A DNA stretch of 64,000 bases from Mesorhizobium ciceri biovar biserrulae WSM1271. GTDB taxonomy: Bacteria; Pseudomonadota; Alphaproteobacteria; Rhizobiales; Rhizobiaceae. The stretch covers positions 3,929,501 through 3,993,500 of the forward strand of contig NC_014923.1 in assembly GCF_000185905.1 (NCBI RefSeq), written 5' to 3'. The position numbers were made by a program, and so were the translations under genes. How positions within the stretch are numbered: the first letter of the stretch is position 1; the number at the start of each line of letters is the position of its first letter. The notes beneath the pieces were generated by a model. The model was not told the DNA's origin, searched no databases, and saw only the letters and a list, made by a program, of their open reading frames with translations. Positions 26,208-35,529 of this stretch are shown here, in pieces.

Positions 26208-27191
26208 TTATGCCGCGTCGAACAGGACGCCCTGAAGCGACCGGTTCGAGGTGACGAGGTTGCCCATCCAGTAGAACGGGATGACAACAGCGTCCTGGTT
26301 GACGGGCTTCTTCTCGTCGTCCTGCGTCCACTGAGCTTCCTTGTGCTGGTCGACGTAGACGTAATCCGTGTTGAGGAAATAGCCCTTCTCAGCCGTGGTC
26401 GTGAAATTCGTGTTGTCGTCGAAAATCACGTCAGCGGTCTTGTACTTGAGGCCGATGAACCCGGACTGGGCCATGTCGGCGTCCATGTACCGCTGCAACT
26501 GCTGTTCGCCGAGTTCGTAGAGCGAATAGAAGTCGTGGCTGAATGTGATGATGTCCGGCTTGTCGGCGCCGCGCGTCAGAGCAAGCCAGAGCTTGTTCAT
26601 GTCCGCCTTGAACGATGCCGCGTTTGCTGCCGAAGGCGAGGCGGCAAGATTGGTGCCGGTGGCCTCCAGGAACTTGTTGCGCCAGAACGTCCAGGTTGCG
26701 GAATCGATGCCGCCGACCGTGCCCTGACCGTTGGTCTGGAGAATGTTGGCCAGGCCGCCGATCTGGTTGGACAGCGAGCCATCCGAGTACAGATCGACAG
26801 AGAAGTTGTTCGCGGCGGTCTTCAGCGCGTTGCCCTTCTTGGTCTTCACCAGGTTGATCATCGCGAACTTGCCGCTGTTCTGGCGAAGCTCCTTGCCGCT
26901 GGAGACGACATGCAGCGCGACTTGCGCCCAGTCGAATTTCGCGGACGTGACGACATCCGAGCCGTTGGTGTTCAGCGTGTCGAGGCCGGCATAGCGCTGG
27001 TAGGTGTTGTTTTCCGCATATTCGAGCTGCACCTGAATTTCGGTGCCGCCATCGAGGTTGCGGATCTTGTTCTTCTTCTTCAGTCGGTTGAGGAAGGCGT
27101 TGTTCTTCGAAACGTTGTCCGCCACCTCGTTCGCGCTGTTGCGAAGCGTGGTGGACACCATTTCAGTGAAGGTGGTCGACGGACCAGCCAT
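26208..27191 (-). CDS. phage major capsid protein
   Basis: The 327-residue product has features of HK97-fold coat proteins in podoviruses. A charged helical N-terminus (TTLRNSANEVADNVSKNNAF) is followed by beta-rich segments such as EIQVQLEYAENNTYQRYAGL and GIDSATWTFWRNKF. The C-terminal part contains IITFSHDFYSLYELGEQQLQ and a final strand QDAVVIPFYWMGNLVTSNRS. It follows the scaffold gene by five bases, the usual order. It builds the icosahedral head. The identification rests on style and context and is strong in combination. Confidence 0.85.
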   Translation of the reverse strand: MAGPSTTFTEMVSTTLRNSANEVADNVSKNNAFLNRLKKKNKIRNLDGGTEIQVQLEYAENNTYQRYAGLDTLNTNGSDVVTSAKFDWAQVALHVVSSGKELRQNSGKFAMINLVKTKKGNALKTAANNFSVDLYSDGSLSNQIGGLANILQTNGQGTVGGIDSATWTFWRNKFLEATGTNLAASPSAANAASFKADMNKLWLALTRGADKPDIITFSHDFYSLYELGEQQLQRYMDADMAQSGFIGLKYKTADVIFDDNTNFTTTAEKGYFLNTDYVYVDQHKEAQWTQDDEKKPVNQDAVVIPFYWMGNLVTSNRSLQGVLFDAA

Positions 27192-27196
27192 GGTGT

Positions 27197-28300
27197 TTAA
27201 CCCTTTTGATTGCGATCATAGACAGCGGCCAACTCTTCCTCTTCGGTGAGAGCCCGACCCTTGCCTGATGCGGTTGATGGGATGTTGACGGCGGCGGCCC
27301 GACGAGCGCCTTCGACCTTGGCGGCACCATTGGTAGCGGCTGGCTTTCCAGCGGCTGCTTTGGCCCGAAGATCGGGGTCGGCGTTCACGGCCATGTCGTA
27401 AGCCAGACCAAACACGGCCTCTTTCGAGGCGGCATCGCCAAGCTTCCTTCGCGCCTTGTGGATTGCTTCAACCATGTCGACTTCAGGGATTTCCGAGTAG
27501 AGCGGCTTGTCGGCTGACAAGCGGGTCAACTCAGTTTCGGCCGATGTCTGATCGGCGCGTTCCTGAAGCTTCTGGTTTATGCGGTCGTCGATACTTGCGG
27601 GGTTTCCAACCGTTGCGAGCAACGTTTTCAACCCGGCAATCTCTTGCCGCAATTCGCTTTCGCCCTGCTGGACGGTCTGGCCAAAGGCTGCTGCGATTTT
27701 GTCGCGCACGCCGTAGCTGTCGATGATGGCCATGATGGATTCGACGGGTGCCCGGTCAAGGTTGGCCTGGGCATTGAACAGGAAATCTATCGCCTTCGCG
27801 GGCGTGACCACAGAACCATCAGCGAGCTTGCGGCCCTTCTGCGGGTCGAAGTAGTGGGAATGCCGATCGATGACTTCCTGGATGGGCTTGACGGTCGAAA
27901 GCTGCCGGCCGTGATCGGACAGGCGGCCCTGTAGCTCCTGCTCACGAGCAGCGACAAAGGCGCGGATTTCGGCGGGTGTCTTTTCCCATGCGCCCTTGAC
28001 GACATCGGCGCCCTGGAGACCCTTCCAGTTATCAGGCAGGGGAACCGAACCGGCGCCAGGCGTCAGACCATCGCCAGCCGGTTCCCCGCCATCACCGCCT
28101 TTCGGCGATACCGTGTCGGCCGCGTCGGACCTGTCGGCGCTGACGAACTTGCCGTTTTCGCGCTCTGCACCGTTGTCGCGTTCGTTCTTGTTCCAGATTG
28201 CTTCAAGCGCCGTATCGTCGGCGGCAGCATTGTCGTTGATCGCACCGGCATCGACGACGACGGGTGCGGCTTCAGCCACGGCAGCAAGTTGAGCGCTCAT
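27197..28300 (-). CDS. phage scaffold protein
   Basis: The 367-residue product starts MSAQLAAVAEAAPVVVDAGA. It is acidic, largely helical and low in complexity, with charged coiled-coil regions (GESELRQEIAGLKTLLATVG) and a basic C-terminal tail (GKGRALTEEEELAAVYDRNQ). This fits internal scaffolding proteins, which lie directly upstream of the coat gene. The ATG at 28300 overlaps the preceding gene's stop by four bases, which supports it over a longer frame. It would guide procapsid assembly and then leave the head. Confidence 0.75.
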   Translation of the reverse strand: MSAQLAAVAEAAPVVVDAGAINDNAAADDTALEAIWNKNERDNGAERENGKFVSADRSDAADTVSPKGGDGGEPAGDGLTPGAGSVPLPDNWKGLQGADVVKGAWEKTPAEIRAFVAAREQELQGRLSDHGRQLSTVKPIQEVIDRHSHYFDPQKGRKLADGSVVTPAKAIDFLFNAQANLDRAPVESIMAIIDSYGVRDKIAAAFGQTVQQGESELRQEIAGLKTLLATVGNPASIDDRINQKLQERADQTSAETELTRLSADKPLYSEIPEVDMVEAIHKARRKLGDAASKEAVFGLAYDMAVNADPDLRAKAAAGKPAATNGAAKVEGARRAAAVNIPSTASGKGRALTEEEELAAVYDRNQKG

Positions 28301-28587
28301 CGAAATTCCTCTGACACCTGAAGGCCCCGCTTCTGGCAGAAGTCGGGATTGCGAAATTTGCCATTGGTCGGGGAAAGGCTGGGCTCGTACTCGACGCAAT
28401 TGTGTTTCTTCAGATCGTCGCGCCGCTGAGAGCGTGAGCCGATTACCGCGCCGTTGATCGGCGAGCGGTACTCCGGAATATCGGAGATAACATTCGGCAT
28501 ACTGATCTGGCCGGCGAATGGCTTCTCCATGGGAGCGCCCGTTTGCCGGTCGACAAAGATGCCGTTTCGAAACACGTACCGAGCCAT
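28297..28587 (-). CDS. small phage protein, first gene after a late-promoter-like element
   Basis: The 96-residue product starts MARYVFRNGIFVDRQTGAPM. Motifs such as RNG, VDRQTG and PVIGSRSQ-like segments, with cysteines at positions 63 and 84, recall phage small proteins placed before the scaffold. No function is known. The conserved 20-bp element at 28633-28652 lies about 46 bases upstream, so this gene probably begins the scaffold-capsid-tail transcript. Its end overlaps the scaffold start by four bases. Confidence 0.65.
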   Translation of the reverse strand: MARYVFRNGIFVDRQTGAPMEKPFAGQISMPNVISDIPEYRSPINGAVIGSRSQRRDDLKKHNCVEYEPSLSPTNGKFRNPDFCQKRGLQVSEEFR

Positions 28588-28632
28588 TTCAAGTCCCGCT
28601 TGGAGGCAGGATGAAGGGTGCGGTCTGTCGGT

Positions 28633-28652
28633 GCGAAAAGATAAGCCGTTTG
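28633..28652 (-). promoter_or_regulatory. late-promoter-like 20-bp element, copy 3
   Basis: On the plus strand it reads GCGAAAAGATAAGCCGTTTG, one of three copies of GCGAAAWSATAAGCCGYTTG. On the minus (transcribed) strand it contains GGCTTATCTT, resembling a -10 hexamer without a recognisable -35. It lies between two late genes in the longest gap of this region. Confidence 0.7.
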
Positions 28653-28657
28653 AAAAA

Positions 28658-29026
28658 TCAGGCTAGCAGAAGGGCCGTGGTAGCCTCGTCATCGGCCATC
28701 TCCGCCAAATGGCGCTGTATCATCAACTGGCCCATCTTCTGCTCCAGCATCGCGGCGAGATCCACGGCGGCCGGCTGATCCACAGGCACGCCTGCCCGCA
28801 GTGCTGCGATGATTTGCGGAGAAAGCTCCGGCCACTCGACTACCTCATGGACCGGCTCTTGCCGCTCGTTGAGATCGACGATTTTGCCGTCTCGCACGTA
28901 CTTGATGGGCCGGCGGTAAAAGCCGGGATCGCCACCGAAAGGATGGGCAATGACAGGCGATTCCGCCGCAGTCGGAAAGTACCTGTTCGGGAAGTACCGT
29001 TTCCCGAAATAGCGGTCAGCAAACAT
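28658..29026 (-). CDS. hypothetical virion-block protein
   Basis: The 122-residue product starts with a Tyr/Phe/Arg-rich repeat (MFADRYFGKRYFPNRYFPTA), then segments such as RRPIKYVRDGKIVDLNE and a helical acidic C-terminus. The aromatic RYF repeats recur in rhizobial phage structural clusters. Its ATG overlaps the stop of the upstream fibre-like gene. Function unknown. Confidence 0.55.
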   Translation of the reverse strand: MFADRYFGKRYFPNRYFPTAAESPVIAHPFGGDPGFYRRPIKYVRDGKIVDLNERQEPVHEVVEWPELSPQIIAALRAGVPVDQPAAVDLAAMLEQKMGQLMIQRHLAEMADDEATTALLLA

Positions 29027-30306
29027 CAGTTCGGGTCCAGCGTCACGCCCAGGCGGTTTCCGTCAGCATCGACCGAGGCCACAATTCGGTTCCTGGTGTC
29101 TGAAACATCGCGGAAGACAGCGGTCGCGGTCGTCATTCCGCTGGCCTTGCCGAGCAGCGAAGCATTCTGCAGCCTGGTCGACTGGCGGAAGGTCAAAGCT
29201 CCATCCACCACAGTATCATGAACGGCTGTTGCGACAGTCGTGGCGCTCGGGATGTCGCCGACAGCAGCGGGAGTGGCCGGGATGTTGTCGGTCTTGACCT
29301 TGATCGCTCCGGTATCAGCCTTGACCGCAGCGATGTCGGCCGAGAATGAAGCTCCTGCCGGGGCGCCAAGGCGGTTAAAGATGGCAGTAGTCGCCGTGGC
29401 GATATCCGATGCGTCGGCGGGATCGGGCGGCAGATTGATGGTCTTGTTGCCGATCGCGGCTAGCTGGGTGTCAAGATTGGCCGAGGCCATACCGACAGCG
29501 GTGCGCACGCCCGGCGCATCCAGGTCGTTGAAGCCTGTCACCCCTGTTCCCTTGGCCAGGACAATGTTCGTGCCGGCGGTCAAGATGCGCGTGGTGGTCG
29601 ACCAAACGGCATCGAGCGCGTTGGCCGCAAACTTGGCGGCAGTAAGCGCGCCGGCCGCGAAGGTGTTGGCGGTGATCGCGCCGGAGTTCCATGCCGTGCC
29701 GCCAGCGTTCACCACGTTGACGCCGAGTTGCGCGGTGGTCGCGCTCACGGCAGAGCCCGCGATATGCGTCATGTTCACCTCCGGCCGACCAGCGGCAAAT
29801 GCGCCGGCAGCGCCGCCGAACTGGGTGACATTCGAGGCCGCCACACCGGCAGTCAGGCTGATCTGTCCGGTACCGGTGCCAGAGGAAAGCAACACGCTTG
29901 CGCCGATGTCGCGTGCGGTCTGCGCTGTGCCTGCGATTGCAGAAACGTCAACCCTGCCGTTGGCGTCCACAAGCTGGGTTCGGCCGCTCGTCGTGTCGCG
30001 GCGGAACAGCTCAATAACCCGGATCACCGGAGCCATGCCCGCAACGTTGATGTGGACGACGTATTCCTCTGCGTCGGAGGCAGCAGCGATGGTGGTATCT
30101 TCATCAATCAGGAGGCGGTAAAGACCGGGACAGTTGACGCTATCCAATTCCACGATGGTCGGGGTGGTGTAGAACGCACGATTGAGGCCGTTGCGCTCGC
30201 GCAGAACGGTGAACCCCGTGAGGCCAGTCTTCTTCGTCTTCAGGTCAACGCTGTCGACCGCGACGAAGTAGATGTATTGGTCGACTTTGCCGGATGGAAT
30301 TCTCAT
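29026..30306 (-). CDS. putative tail appendage/fibre-like structural protein
   Basis: The 426-residue product has an N-terminal globular part (MRIPSGKVDQYIYFVAVDSV, then GLYRLLIDEDTTIAAASDAE), followed by long Ala/Thr/Gly/Val-rich sequence with fibre-like repeats (for example TAQLGVNVVNAGGTAWNSGA). The C-terminus contains FRDVSDTRNRIVASVDADGN. This arrangement suggests a fibre or appendage attached by the N-terminus. It is cotranscribed with neighbours by overlapping starts and stops. Confidence 0.6.
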   Translation of the reverse strand: MRIPSGKVDQYIYFVAVDSVDLKTKKTGLTGFTVLRERNGLNRAFYTTPTIVELDSVNCPGLYRLLIDEDTTIAAASDAEEYVVHINVAGMAPVIRVIELFRRDTTSGRTQLVDANGRVDVSAIAGTAQTARDIGASVLLSSGTGTGQISLTAGVAASNVTQFGGAAGAFAAGRPEVNMTHIAGSAVSATTAQLGVNVVNAGGTAWNSGAITANTFAAGALTAAKFAANALDAVWSTTTRILTAGTNIVLAKGTGVTGFNDLDAPGVRTAVGMASANLDTQLAAIGNKTINLPPDPADASDIATATTAIFNRLGAPAGASFSADIAAVKADTGAIKVKTDNIPATPAAVGDIPSATTVATAVHDTVVDGALTFRQSTRLQNASLLGKASGMTTATAVFRDVSDTRNRIVASVDADGNRLGVTLDPN

Positions 30307-31031
30307 GGGCTTGGAGCCACTTCGCCGTTCAGGCCGACGCTGAAGAAATCAATCTCGACGTCGGGGTTGGTCGTGACTTGAGTAAGGCCAACCCAACCGG
30401 CAGCAGCCACCGAAGCATCGACTACGGTTTCGTCGTAAGCCCCAGGTTCAGCGGCTCCGTCGTGCCACGTCTTCCTGCTCAATGAAGTGCCGTTCACTCG
30501 AAATCGTGTCCAAAGCCAATCGTTGGCCACCAAATTGGGGGACGGTCCAAACGAGGCTACCCCCAGAGCGGTGAACGTACCGCCGACATACTTGCCCATC
30601 TGGGTGACGTACTGTGTGCCGCTAGTTTGACCACCGGGAGCGCTGCGGTAGCCTGCTTCGGATGCCGCAGCCCCCGCACCTCTCGCCCAAGGAGCGATAA
30701 GATTGTCGTTGATTACCCACGCCTCGATCGTGCGCATGCGCATCAGTATCTCTACGTCGGCGGTGTTCGGCACTCGGTTCCACGAGAGCGCTTGGCGATT
30801 GGCGGCTGTCTTTGTCCAGCGCAAAGCCTTGCCACCAAGGGAACCCGGAACAGTTTGGACAAGAGCGGTAAATCCCCCCGCCACCCACCTGCTCGTCCAG
30901 TCAGACGGCTGCGCTCCCACGGTGTATTCCGAGAAGAACGTCATGTATTGGTTCGCGCCGATGATCGGGTTCAGCAGCCCCTCCATGAACTGGATCGGTT
31001 GGCCGGGGTAGAACTGCCCTTGGTCAAACAT
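30303..31031 (-). CDS. hypothetical structural protein, lectin-like fold possible
   Basis: The 242-residue product starts MFDQGQFYPGQPIQFMEGLL. It is beta-rich, with patterns such as RWTKTAANRQALSWNRVPNT and DWLWTRFRVNGTSLSRKTWH that recall concanavalin/laminin-G-like jelly rolls. It ends DVEIDFFSVGLNGE, a common final strand in such folds. It could bind carbohydrate on the host surface. It overlaps both neighbours by a few bases. Confidence 0.55.
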   Translation of the reverse strand: MFDQGQFYPGQPIQFMEGLLNPIIGANQYMTFFSEYTVGAQPSDWTSRWVAGGFTALVQTVPGSLGGKALRWTKTAANRQALSWNRVPNTADVEILMRMRTIEAWVINDNLIAPWARGAGAAASEAGYRSAPGGQTSGTQYVTQMGKYVGGTFTALGVASFGPSPNLVANDWLWTRFRVNGTSLSRKTWHDGAAEPGAYDETVVDASVAAAGWVGLTQVTTNPDVEIDFFSVGLNGEVAPSP

Positions 31032-31312
31032 TAGCCGATGTTCGCCCCAGCCACAGCGTCGGCGACCGTCTTGAGAGCGCTGTACTCCGTGACCATCTTG
31101 GCGAGCTTGGCCTTCACACCCGCCTCGTAGGCATCGCTGGTGCCGTAGGCGTTGATGGCCGAGATGACCGCCGCGTAGTCTGCCGGGATGGCAGCAAGAG
31201 CGGCAGAGGCCGAGGTGGCGTTCGCCTTTGCCTTGATCATTACCTGCCGCTGGTCATAGAGACGCTGGGCAATAGCTGCCATGCCAACTTCGATTTCACT
31301 GGTGGTTGCCAT
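31031..31312 (-). CDS. small helical virion-block protein
   Basis: The 93-residue product starts MATTSEIEVGMAAIAQRLYD, is entirely helical and is rich in Ala, with Tyr and Lys interspersed. It directly follows the portal gene with no gap. It resembles small podoviral head proteins of unknown role. Confidence 0.55.
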   Translation of the reverse strand: MATTSEIEVGMAAIAQRLYDQRQVMIKAKANATSASAALAAIPADYAAVISAINAYGTSDAYEAGVKAKLAKMVTEYSALKTVADAVAGANIG

Positions 31313-33667
31313 TTACTGCATTCCCTGTTGCTGTTGAGGCTGGACTGTCTCGACGCCGGCCGGGCGGCCCTGCTGGTCCTTGATGATCCGCTTCGGCGCC
31401 GTCAGCGCCTTGGTGACTTCCAGCATGAATTCGCCGAACATCTGCCGTTGCGCGGCAAGCTCCTTAAGGACCGCTTCACCGCCGATGGGGTCGATTTGAA
31501 TTGGCGGAGGAACAATGCCGTTCGCGGCCAGGACCTGGTTCTGGTCGGTTGCAGCCGCAATCTGTTTGGAGCGCAGATCGAATTCCTTTTCCTTCATCGT
31601 CATGTCGTGCTGCTCACGGGCGAACTGCATATTTTGTTCTGCCTGGGCACCCTTAAGCTTCGCATCAGCAGCTTTTGCCGCCTGGTCCTCCGCTCGCGCC
31701 TTCGCGTCCGCTTCCGCTTTTTGTTCGGGGCTAGGCTTTGGTGTCTCAGGCTGTGCGGCTTTCGCCTTGGCATCGGTGACCATCTTTTCCAGAACGTCTT
31801 CAACAGACTTGCCGAGATTGAACAGGCGCGAGTTGGCCGCGAAGATTTCGACGGCAACCTCTTTCGGAAGCTCGCCGGACTGGACCATTGGGCCGACAGC
31901 CGCCCAGTACGCGCCTGCCCCTTGCAGGAATTCCGCCGCCTCGGCTTTCTGCCGCGACAGGTCCGCCTTCACTGTGGAATCGCTTTCGACATCGATGCGG
32001 TACATGGTCGATAGCTTCTGGGTGAGAAGCTGCTGAACGCTCTGCATCTGTGCCAGCTTGGCCCGCCGGGCCTTCTCCGCCATCTGCGCAGCCTGGGTGG
32101 CCTGCTGATACTGCTGCAACTGGTCGGGCGGCAATTGCGCACCCTGAGGAGGCGGTGGCGGTGGTTGAATGGGCGTGAGATCCTGTTGCGTCGGGATGAT
32201 CTGGACACCCGTCATCTGCTGAAGCGTTTCGTGTGAAAATTTCGCAGGGATGATTTCCGACATCATCACGAACAGATCACGCGCGCCGCGTTCCATCATG
32301 CGCTGCATCTTCTGGATCCGCAGCGAGCCCCACTGTGTCTTGATCTGCTGGGCGCCAAGCGTCTCGTTGGATTTCGAGGCACCGCGAACGATGTCCGATA
32401 TCCCGGTGATTTCGTAAATCGCCTGCTTGGTCTGCTCACGGGCGTTGTACAGCTCGCGAAGGACAAGGATGAACTTTTCGACCGGCCAGAACGCGACGGC
32501 GCCAGCGAGCCCGCCATTGGCCGCCCAGATGTCGGCATTGCCGATCGGAACGAATTCCGTGTCGTCGGCCGCCAGCATGTTGGCGATGTCACCGGCATCT
32601 CCCGAAAACCAGCCTTTCACCTTCATGTGGTTGGTGATGATGTTGATGCGCTTGGTGGTCAGGTCCAGCTCGTCGGCGAGCTTCGAATAGATAGAGAACG
32701 GGTTGACCGGCATCAGGCGGCCTGTGAGTTCCACCGGCTGCACAGGCGTTGCGATCGGGAAGAAATTCGTCAGGCCCAGCGGGTCGTCTACCGTCTTCAG
32801 GATCACGCCCGTATCATCAACGAAGTACACCTTGAGGCTGGTTTTGCACCAGATTTCCCAGCCGGTCAGATCATTGTCGGACTCGCCGCGCGCCTTCTTT
32901 TCCTGGTCGCTCGTCTGCATCCCGATCATGGCGGAATCGAACGCCGTATCTTCGTTCTCGCGCGAGACGACGAAGCGGAATGACAGCCATGGGCAATCAC
33001 TCCAGCGCTTGGCCGGGCCATGGCGGAAGTCACGCCAGCTTACGGCCTCGAATTCGATGCGCTCGTTTGCGAGGCGTTCGGGCTGGCTTGCCGCAGGAGT
33101 GCCGCCAGATGGCGATGAATAGTCTTCCCCGCCTTCAGGCTCACCGCCAGCCTCTGGAGCGCCAATATCTGCGCTCGCGTCATCGGCTGCGATTTCATCA
33201 GTCACGTCCTTTACGATGTCGCTCTTGAACCGGAGCCGCACCACGCCGCGACCAGCCAGGAAGGCGTCTTGGGCCTCGCCCTCCAGTTCGACCTGGAGCT
33301 TTGAATCGTCGACCTGAACCTTGATCGACCGCTCGATGATTTCAGCCACGTCCTTGCCGGCTGGATCTTCATCGGCGAAACGGCGGCGCACGTCTGGCGC
33401 GGGCGGGCTGTTGATGACTGCCGGAACGATGGTTTCGACGTTGGCATAAAGAATGTTGAAATCGTAGGTGGTGCCGAGCGTTGACGGGGTGAAGTCGTTG
33501 CTCGCTGTTTCGCCAGTGAAGGCCTTGACCGCCTTTTCCGCGTCGTCCAGCCACTGCTTTTCAAGTTTGCCGGCTGCTTCGACGCGGTTCAGCCATTTGG
33601 CTCCCTCGTCGCGAAGGGCCTTTCCCTGCTTTTGCTGGTCGGGTGTGCGCTTGTCAGCCTTGGCCAT
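31313..33667 (-). CDS. phage portal protein
   Basis: The 784-residue product is the size of P22-like portals. The N-terminal part contains YDFNILYANVETIVPAVINS, followed by PPAPDVRRRF. The core has a wing-like region with AVSWRDFRHGPAKRWSD, and the segment RELYNAREQTKQAIYEITG precedes a stem-type helix. The C-terminal 250 residues are long charged coiled coil (KAEADAKARAEDQAAKAADA), like the portal barrel. It forms the 12-fold DNA gateway. A late-promoter-like element lies 25 bases upstream of its ATG. Confidence 0.85.
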   Translation of the reverse strand: MAKADKRTPDQQKQGKALRDEGAKWLNRVEAAGKLEKQWLDDAEKAVKAFTGETASNDFTPSTLGTTYDFNILYANVETIVPAVINSPPAPDVRRRFADEDPAGKDVAEIIERSIKVQVDDSKLQVELEGEAQDAFLAGRGVVRLRFKSDIVKDVTDEIAADDASADIGAPEAGGEPEGGEDYSSPSGGTPAASQPERLANERIEFEAVSWRDFRHGPAKRWSDCPWLSFRFVVSRENEDTAFDSAMIGMQTSDQEKKARGESDNDLTGWEIWCKTSLKVYFVDDTGVILKTVDDPLGLTNFFPIATPVQPVELTGRLMPVNPFSIYSKLADELDLTTKRINIITNHMKVKGWFSGDAGDIANMLAADDTEFVPIGNADIWAANGGLAGAVAFWPVEKFILVLRELYNAREQTKQAIYEITGISDIVRGASKSNETLGAQQIKTQWGSLRIQKMQRMMERGARDLFVMMSEIIPAKFSHETLQQMTGVQIIPTQQDLTPIQPPPPPPQGAQLPPDQLQQYQQATQAAQMAEKARRAKLAQMQSVQQLLTQKLSTMYRIDVESDSTVKADLSRQKAEAAEFLQGAGAYWAAVGPMVQSGELPKEVAVEIFAANSRLFNLGKSVEDVLEKMVTDAKAKAAQPETPKPSPEQKAEADAKARAEDQAAKAADAKLKGAQAEQNMQFAREQHDMTMKEKEFDLRSKQIAAATDQNQVLAANGIVPPPIQIDPIGGEAVLKELAAQRQMFGEFMLEVTKALTAPKRIIKDQQGRPAGVETVQPQQQQGMQ

Positions 33668-33691
33668 GGCGGCAAGATGCCGGGCCGGCCA

Positions 33692-33711
33692 GCGAAAACA
33701 TAAGCCGCTTG
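33692..33711 (-). promoter_or_regulatory. late-promoter-like 20-bp element, copy 2
   Basis: Plus-strand sequence GCGAAAACATAAGCCGCTTG, upstream of the portal gene and downstream of the dGTPase gene. It matches the copies at 28633-28652 and 38469-38488 at 17 of 20 positions in common. It separates the portal transcript from the dGTPase insertion. Confidence 0.7.
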
Positions 33712-33739
33712 AAATCGGGAACCGACTGTAATCGCTTTT

Positions 33740-35224
33740 CTAATGTGGCTTCCAAATCGTAATCGGATTTTCGCTGGTTATCCGAGCATACATCTCAACA
33801 CAATACCGGTCGCTCATTCCGGATATGTAGTCACAGACCACCCGAGCTTGCCAAGCCTCGCTGTCGATGGTCCCATAGAGCTCCCGCCAGTCAGATGGCA
33901 AGAGGCTGCGGTCGCCCATAAAGCATTCGAATAGCGTCTTGATTATCTGGTCTCCGCGCTTCTCAGCTATCTTCAACATCGGGGAAACGATTAGCAGCTC
34001 GAACGCGAAATGCTTGAGGGTCTCGACGCTTTTGAAGGTGTCCACATCGAGGTGCACCGCAGACATAGACGGGCAGGAGGAATCTGGGATCACCTGGACG
34101 CCGCGGATAAAACGCCCGACCAAATCTGATGTGAACGAGGTTCGAAGATATCCCTTCTCAGCTAACGCTTGTGACCCTGCTGATGTGTGCGTGCCAATTA
34201 GGAACGACAATTCCGCTTCGGTGGCCCCTTCGTTAAGTTTCTTGAGCGTGGCGTCGTTGAATTGAAGAAGGGGTTTGAATATCTCGCCCAGAATGTCGTT
34301 GACGTCGGAAACCGCAAACGAAGCGGACACACCTGGAAGCTTAGTCGACAGGCTTTCACGTACCTTGGCCGCAATTTTTTCCTTGAACTCGTCGTCCTTC
34401 GCCATCATGGCCAGCGGGGTCAGAAAATTGGCTTTGAAGGCGTCCTCAAGGTCGTATGTCGAATATGCGATGTCGTCAGCGACATCCATAATGTGGCATT
34501 CGATCGTCCGAAATTTGTCACCGAACTCCGGCGCCACATGCGCCTTGATCCGCTCGACGAGTTTTCCCTCCGATGCATAGTATCCTTTGACCGGTTTCTT
34601 TTCGGAACCCTGACTAACGCGAGCCGCTTCAGTTTGCGGAATAATCCGGTCATATTTCAGAATTGAAGCAAGGGATCGATACGTTAGATTCAACCCAAGC
34701 CGGAGGTCAGTTAATGACACCGGATCCACAGCGCGAGGGCTGCGTGATGCACTCGGGAATTCCGTCGTGGTTTTCTTTTCAATCCTTGCAATGAGCCTGA
34801 GTGTTTGCGCGTTGCCCTCGAACCCGCCATGCCGGAGCATCAGTCGATCCAGCGTCGCCTCCCCGTTGTGGCCGAACGGCGGGTGGCCTAAGTCATGGGC
34901 AAGCCCTGCAAACTCCACCATATCCAGATTGATAGGGTTGCGTTTGAAGAACGGATCAGTGCTGTTAATTCGGATGGCGATTGATTTCGCGATCTGCGCG
35001 ACTTCCAGAGAGTGCGTCAGCCTATTTCGGAAAAAGTCACTTTCATGTGAAGGAAAGAGCTGTGTCTTCCCTTGGAGGCGACGGAACGACGGGCAATGGA
35101 TCAAGCGGGCAAAGTCGCGCCTTGATTGATCCCTGTATTTTTCCACCCCGAGCGTTGCACTCGGGGTAACCACCGCTTCTCTCAGCCAGTCATTTTTTGT
35201 GTACAGCCTTGTCCTTGCTGGCAT
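33740..35224 (-). CDS. dGTPase-like HD-domain deoxynucleotide triphosphohydrolase
   Basis: The 494-residue product has the HD-domain metal ligands: RNRLTHSLEVAQIAKS (His near residue 70) and GLAHDLGHPPFGHNGE (His-Asp near residue 112). The dGTPase-type segments GNAQTLRLI and IMDVADDIAYSTYDLED also match. The family hydrolyses dGTP, or other dNTPs, to the nucleoside and triphosphate. Stand-alone dGTPases can drain the nucleotide pool during phage infection. It is inserted between the lysis cassette and the portal gene, has lower GC than both, and overlaps a small upstream gene by 35 bases. A GTG nine bases upstream is an alternative start. Confidence 0.87.
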   Translation of the reverse strand: MPARTRLYTKNDWLREAVVTPSATLGVEKYRDQSRRDFARLIHCPSFRRLQGKTQLFPSHESDFFRNRLTHSLEVAQIAKSIAIRINSTDPFFKRNPINLDMVEFAGLAHDLGHPPFGHNGEATLDRLMLRHGGFEGNAQTLRLIARIEKKTTTEFPSASRSPRAVDPVSLTDLRLGLNLTYRSLASILKYDRIIPQTEAARVSQGSEKKPVKGYYASEGKLVERIKAHVAPEFGDKFRTIECHIMDVADDIAYSTYDLEDAFKANFLTPLAMMAKDDEFKEKIAAKVRESLSTKLPGVSASFAVSDVNDILGEIFKPLLQFNDATLKKLNEGATEAELSFLIGTHTSAGSQALAEKGYLRTSFTSDLVGRFIRGVQVIPDSSCPSMSAVHLDVDTFKSVETLKHFAFELLIVSPMLKIAEKRGDQIIKTLFECFMGDRSLLPSDWRELYGTIDSEAWQARVVCDYISGMSDRYCVEMYARITSENPITIWKPH

Positions 35225-35405
35225 TCCCCTCACCCCGACCTGTATGCGACGAAACTATCCGGCCTCCTTTTGTAGAGACCGATATCGTCACTTCCCCCTT
35301 CGAACCGGCTATCTTGACACTGGAAACGGACGACAGCCGCTCCGCCGCGTAGGCCCGCGCTCCGTGCAAACCCGCTGAATCTGCAAATGCCGATTGCCTC
35401 GCCAT
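35190..35405 (-). CDS. small protein cotranscribed with the dGTPase
   Basis: The 71-residue product starts MARQSAFADSAGLHGARAYA and is basic, with a beta-rich middle (SVKIAGSKGEVTISVSTKGG). Ribosome-binding site gggagag lies six bases before the ATG. Its 3' end overlaps the dGTPase start, so the two form a small cassette. I do not recognise it; it might be a partner or regulator of the dGTPase. Confidence 0.6.
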   Translation of the reverse strand: MARQSAFADSAGLHGARAYAAERLSSVSSVKIAGSKGEVTISVSTKGGRIVSSHTGRGEGNASKDKAVHKK

Positions 35406-35529
35406 AATTGCTCTCCCGTTGGCCTTTGGATTTCGTCACCTTACCGGGTCACGCATATATAAACAGTCTTGACTTCTCACACGTTCCGGAAAAATTCGAT
35501 TCTTTCCGGCTCGGGCGAAAGATGAGCCG

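Noticed and set aside
25434..27200. 588-codon plus-strand frame opposite capsid genes
   Set aside because: Antisense of the capsid and decoration genes, with GC-driven absence of stops and no recognisable domain.
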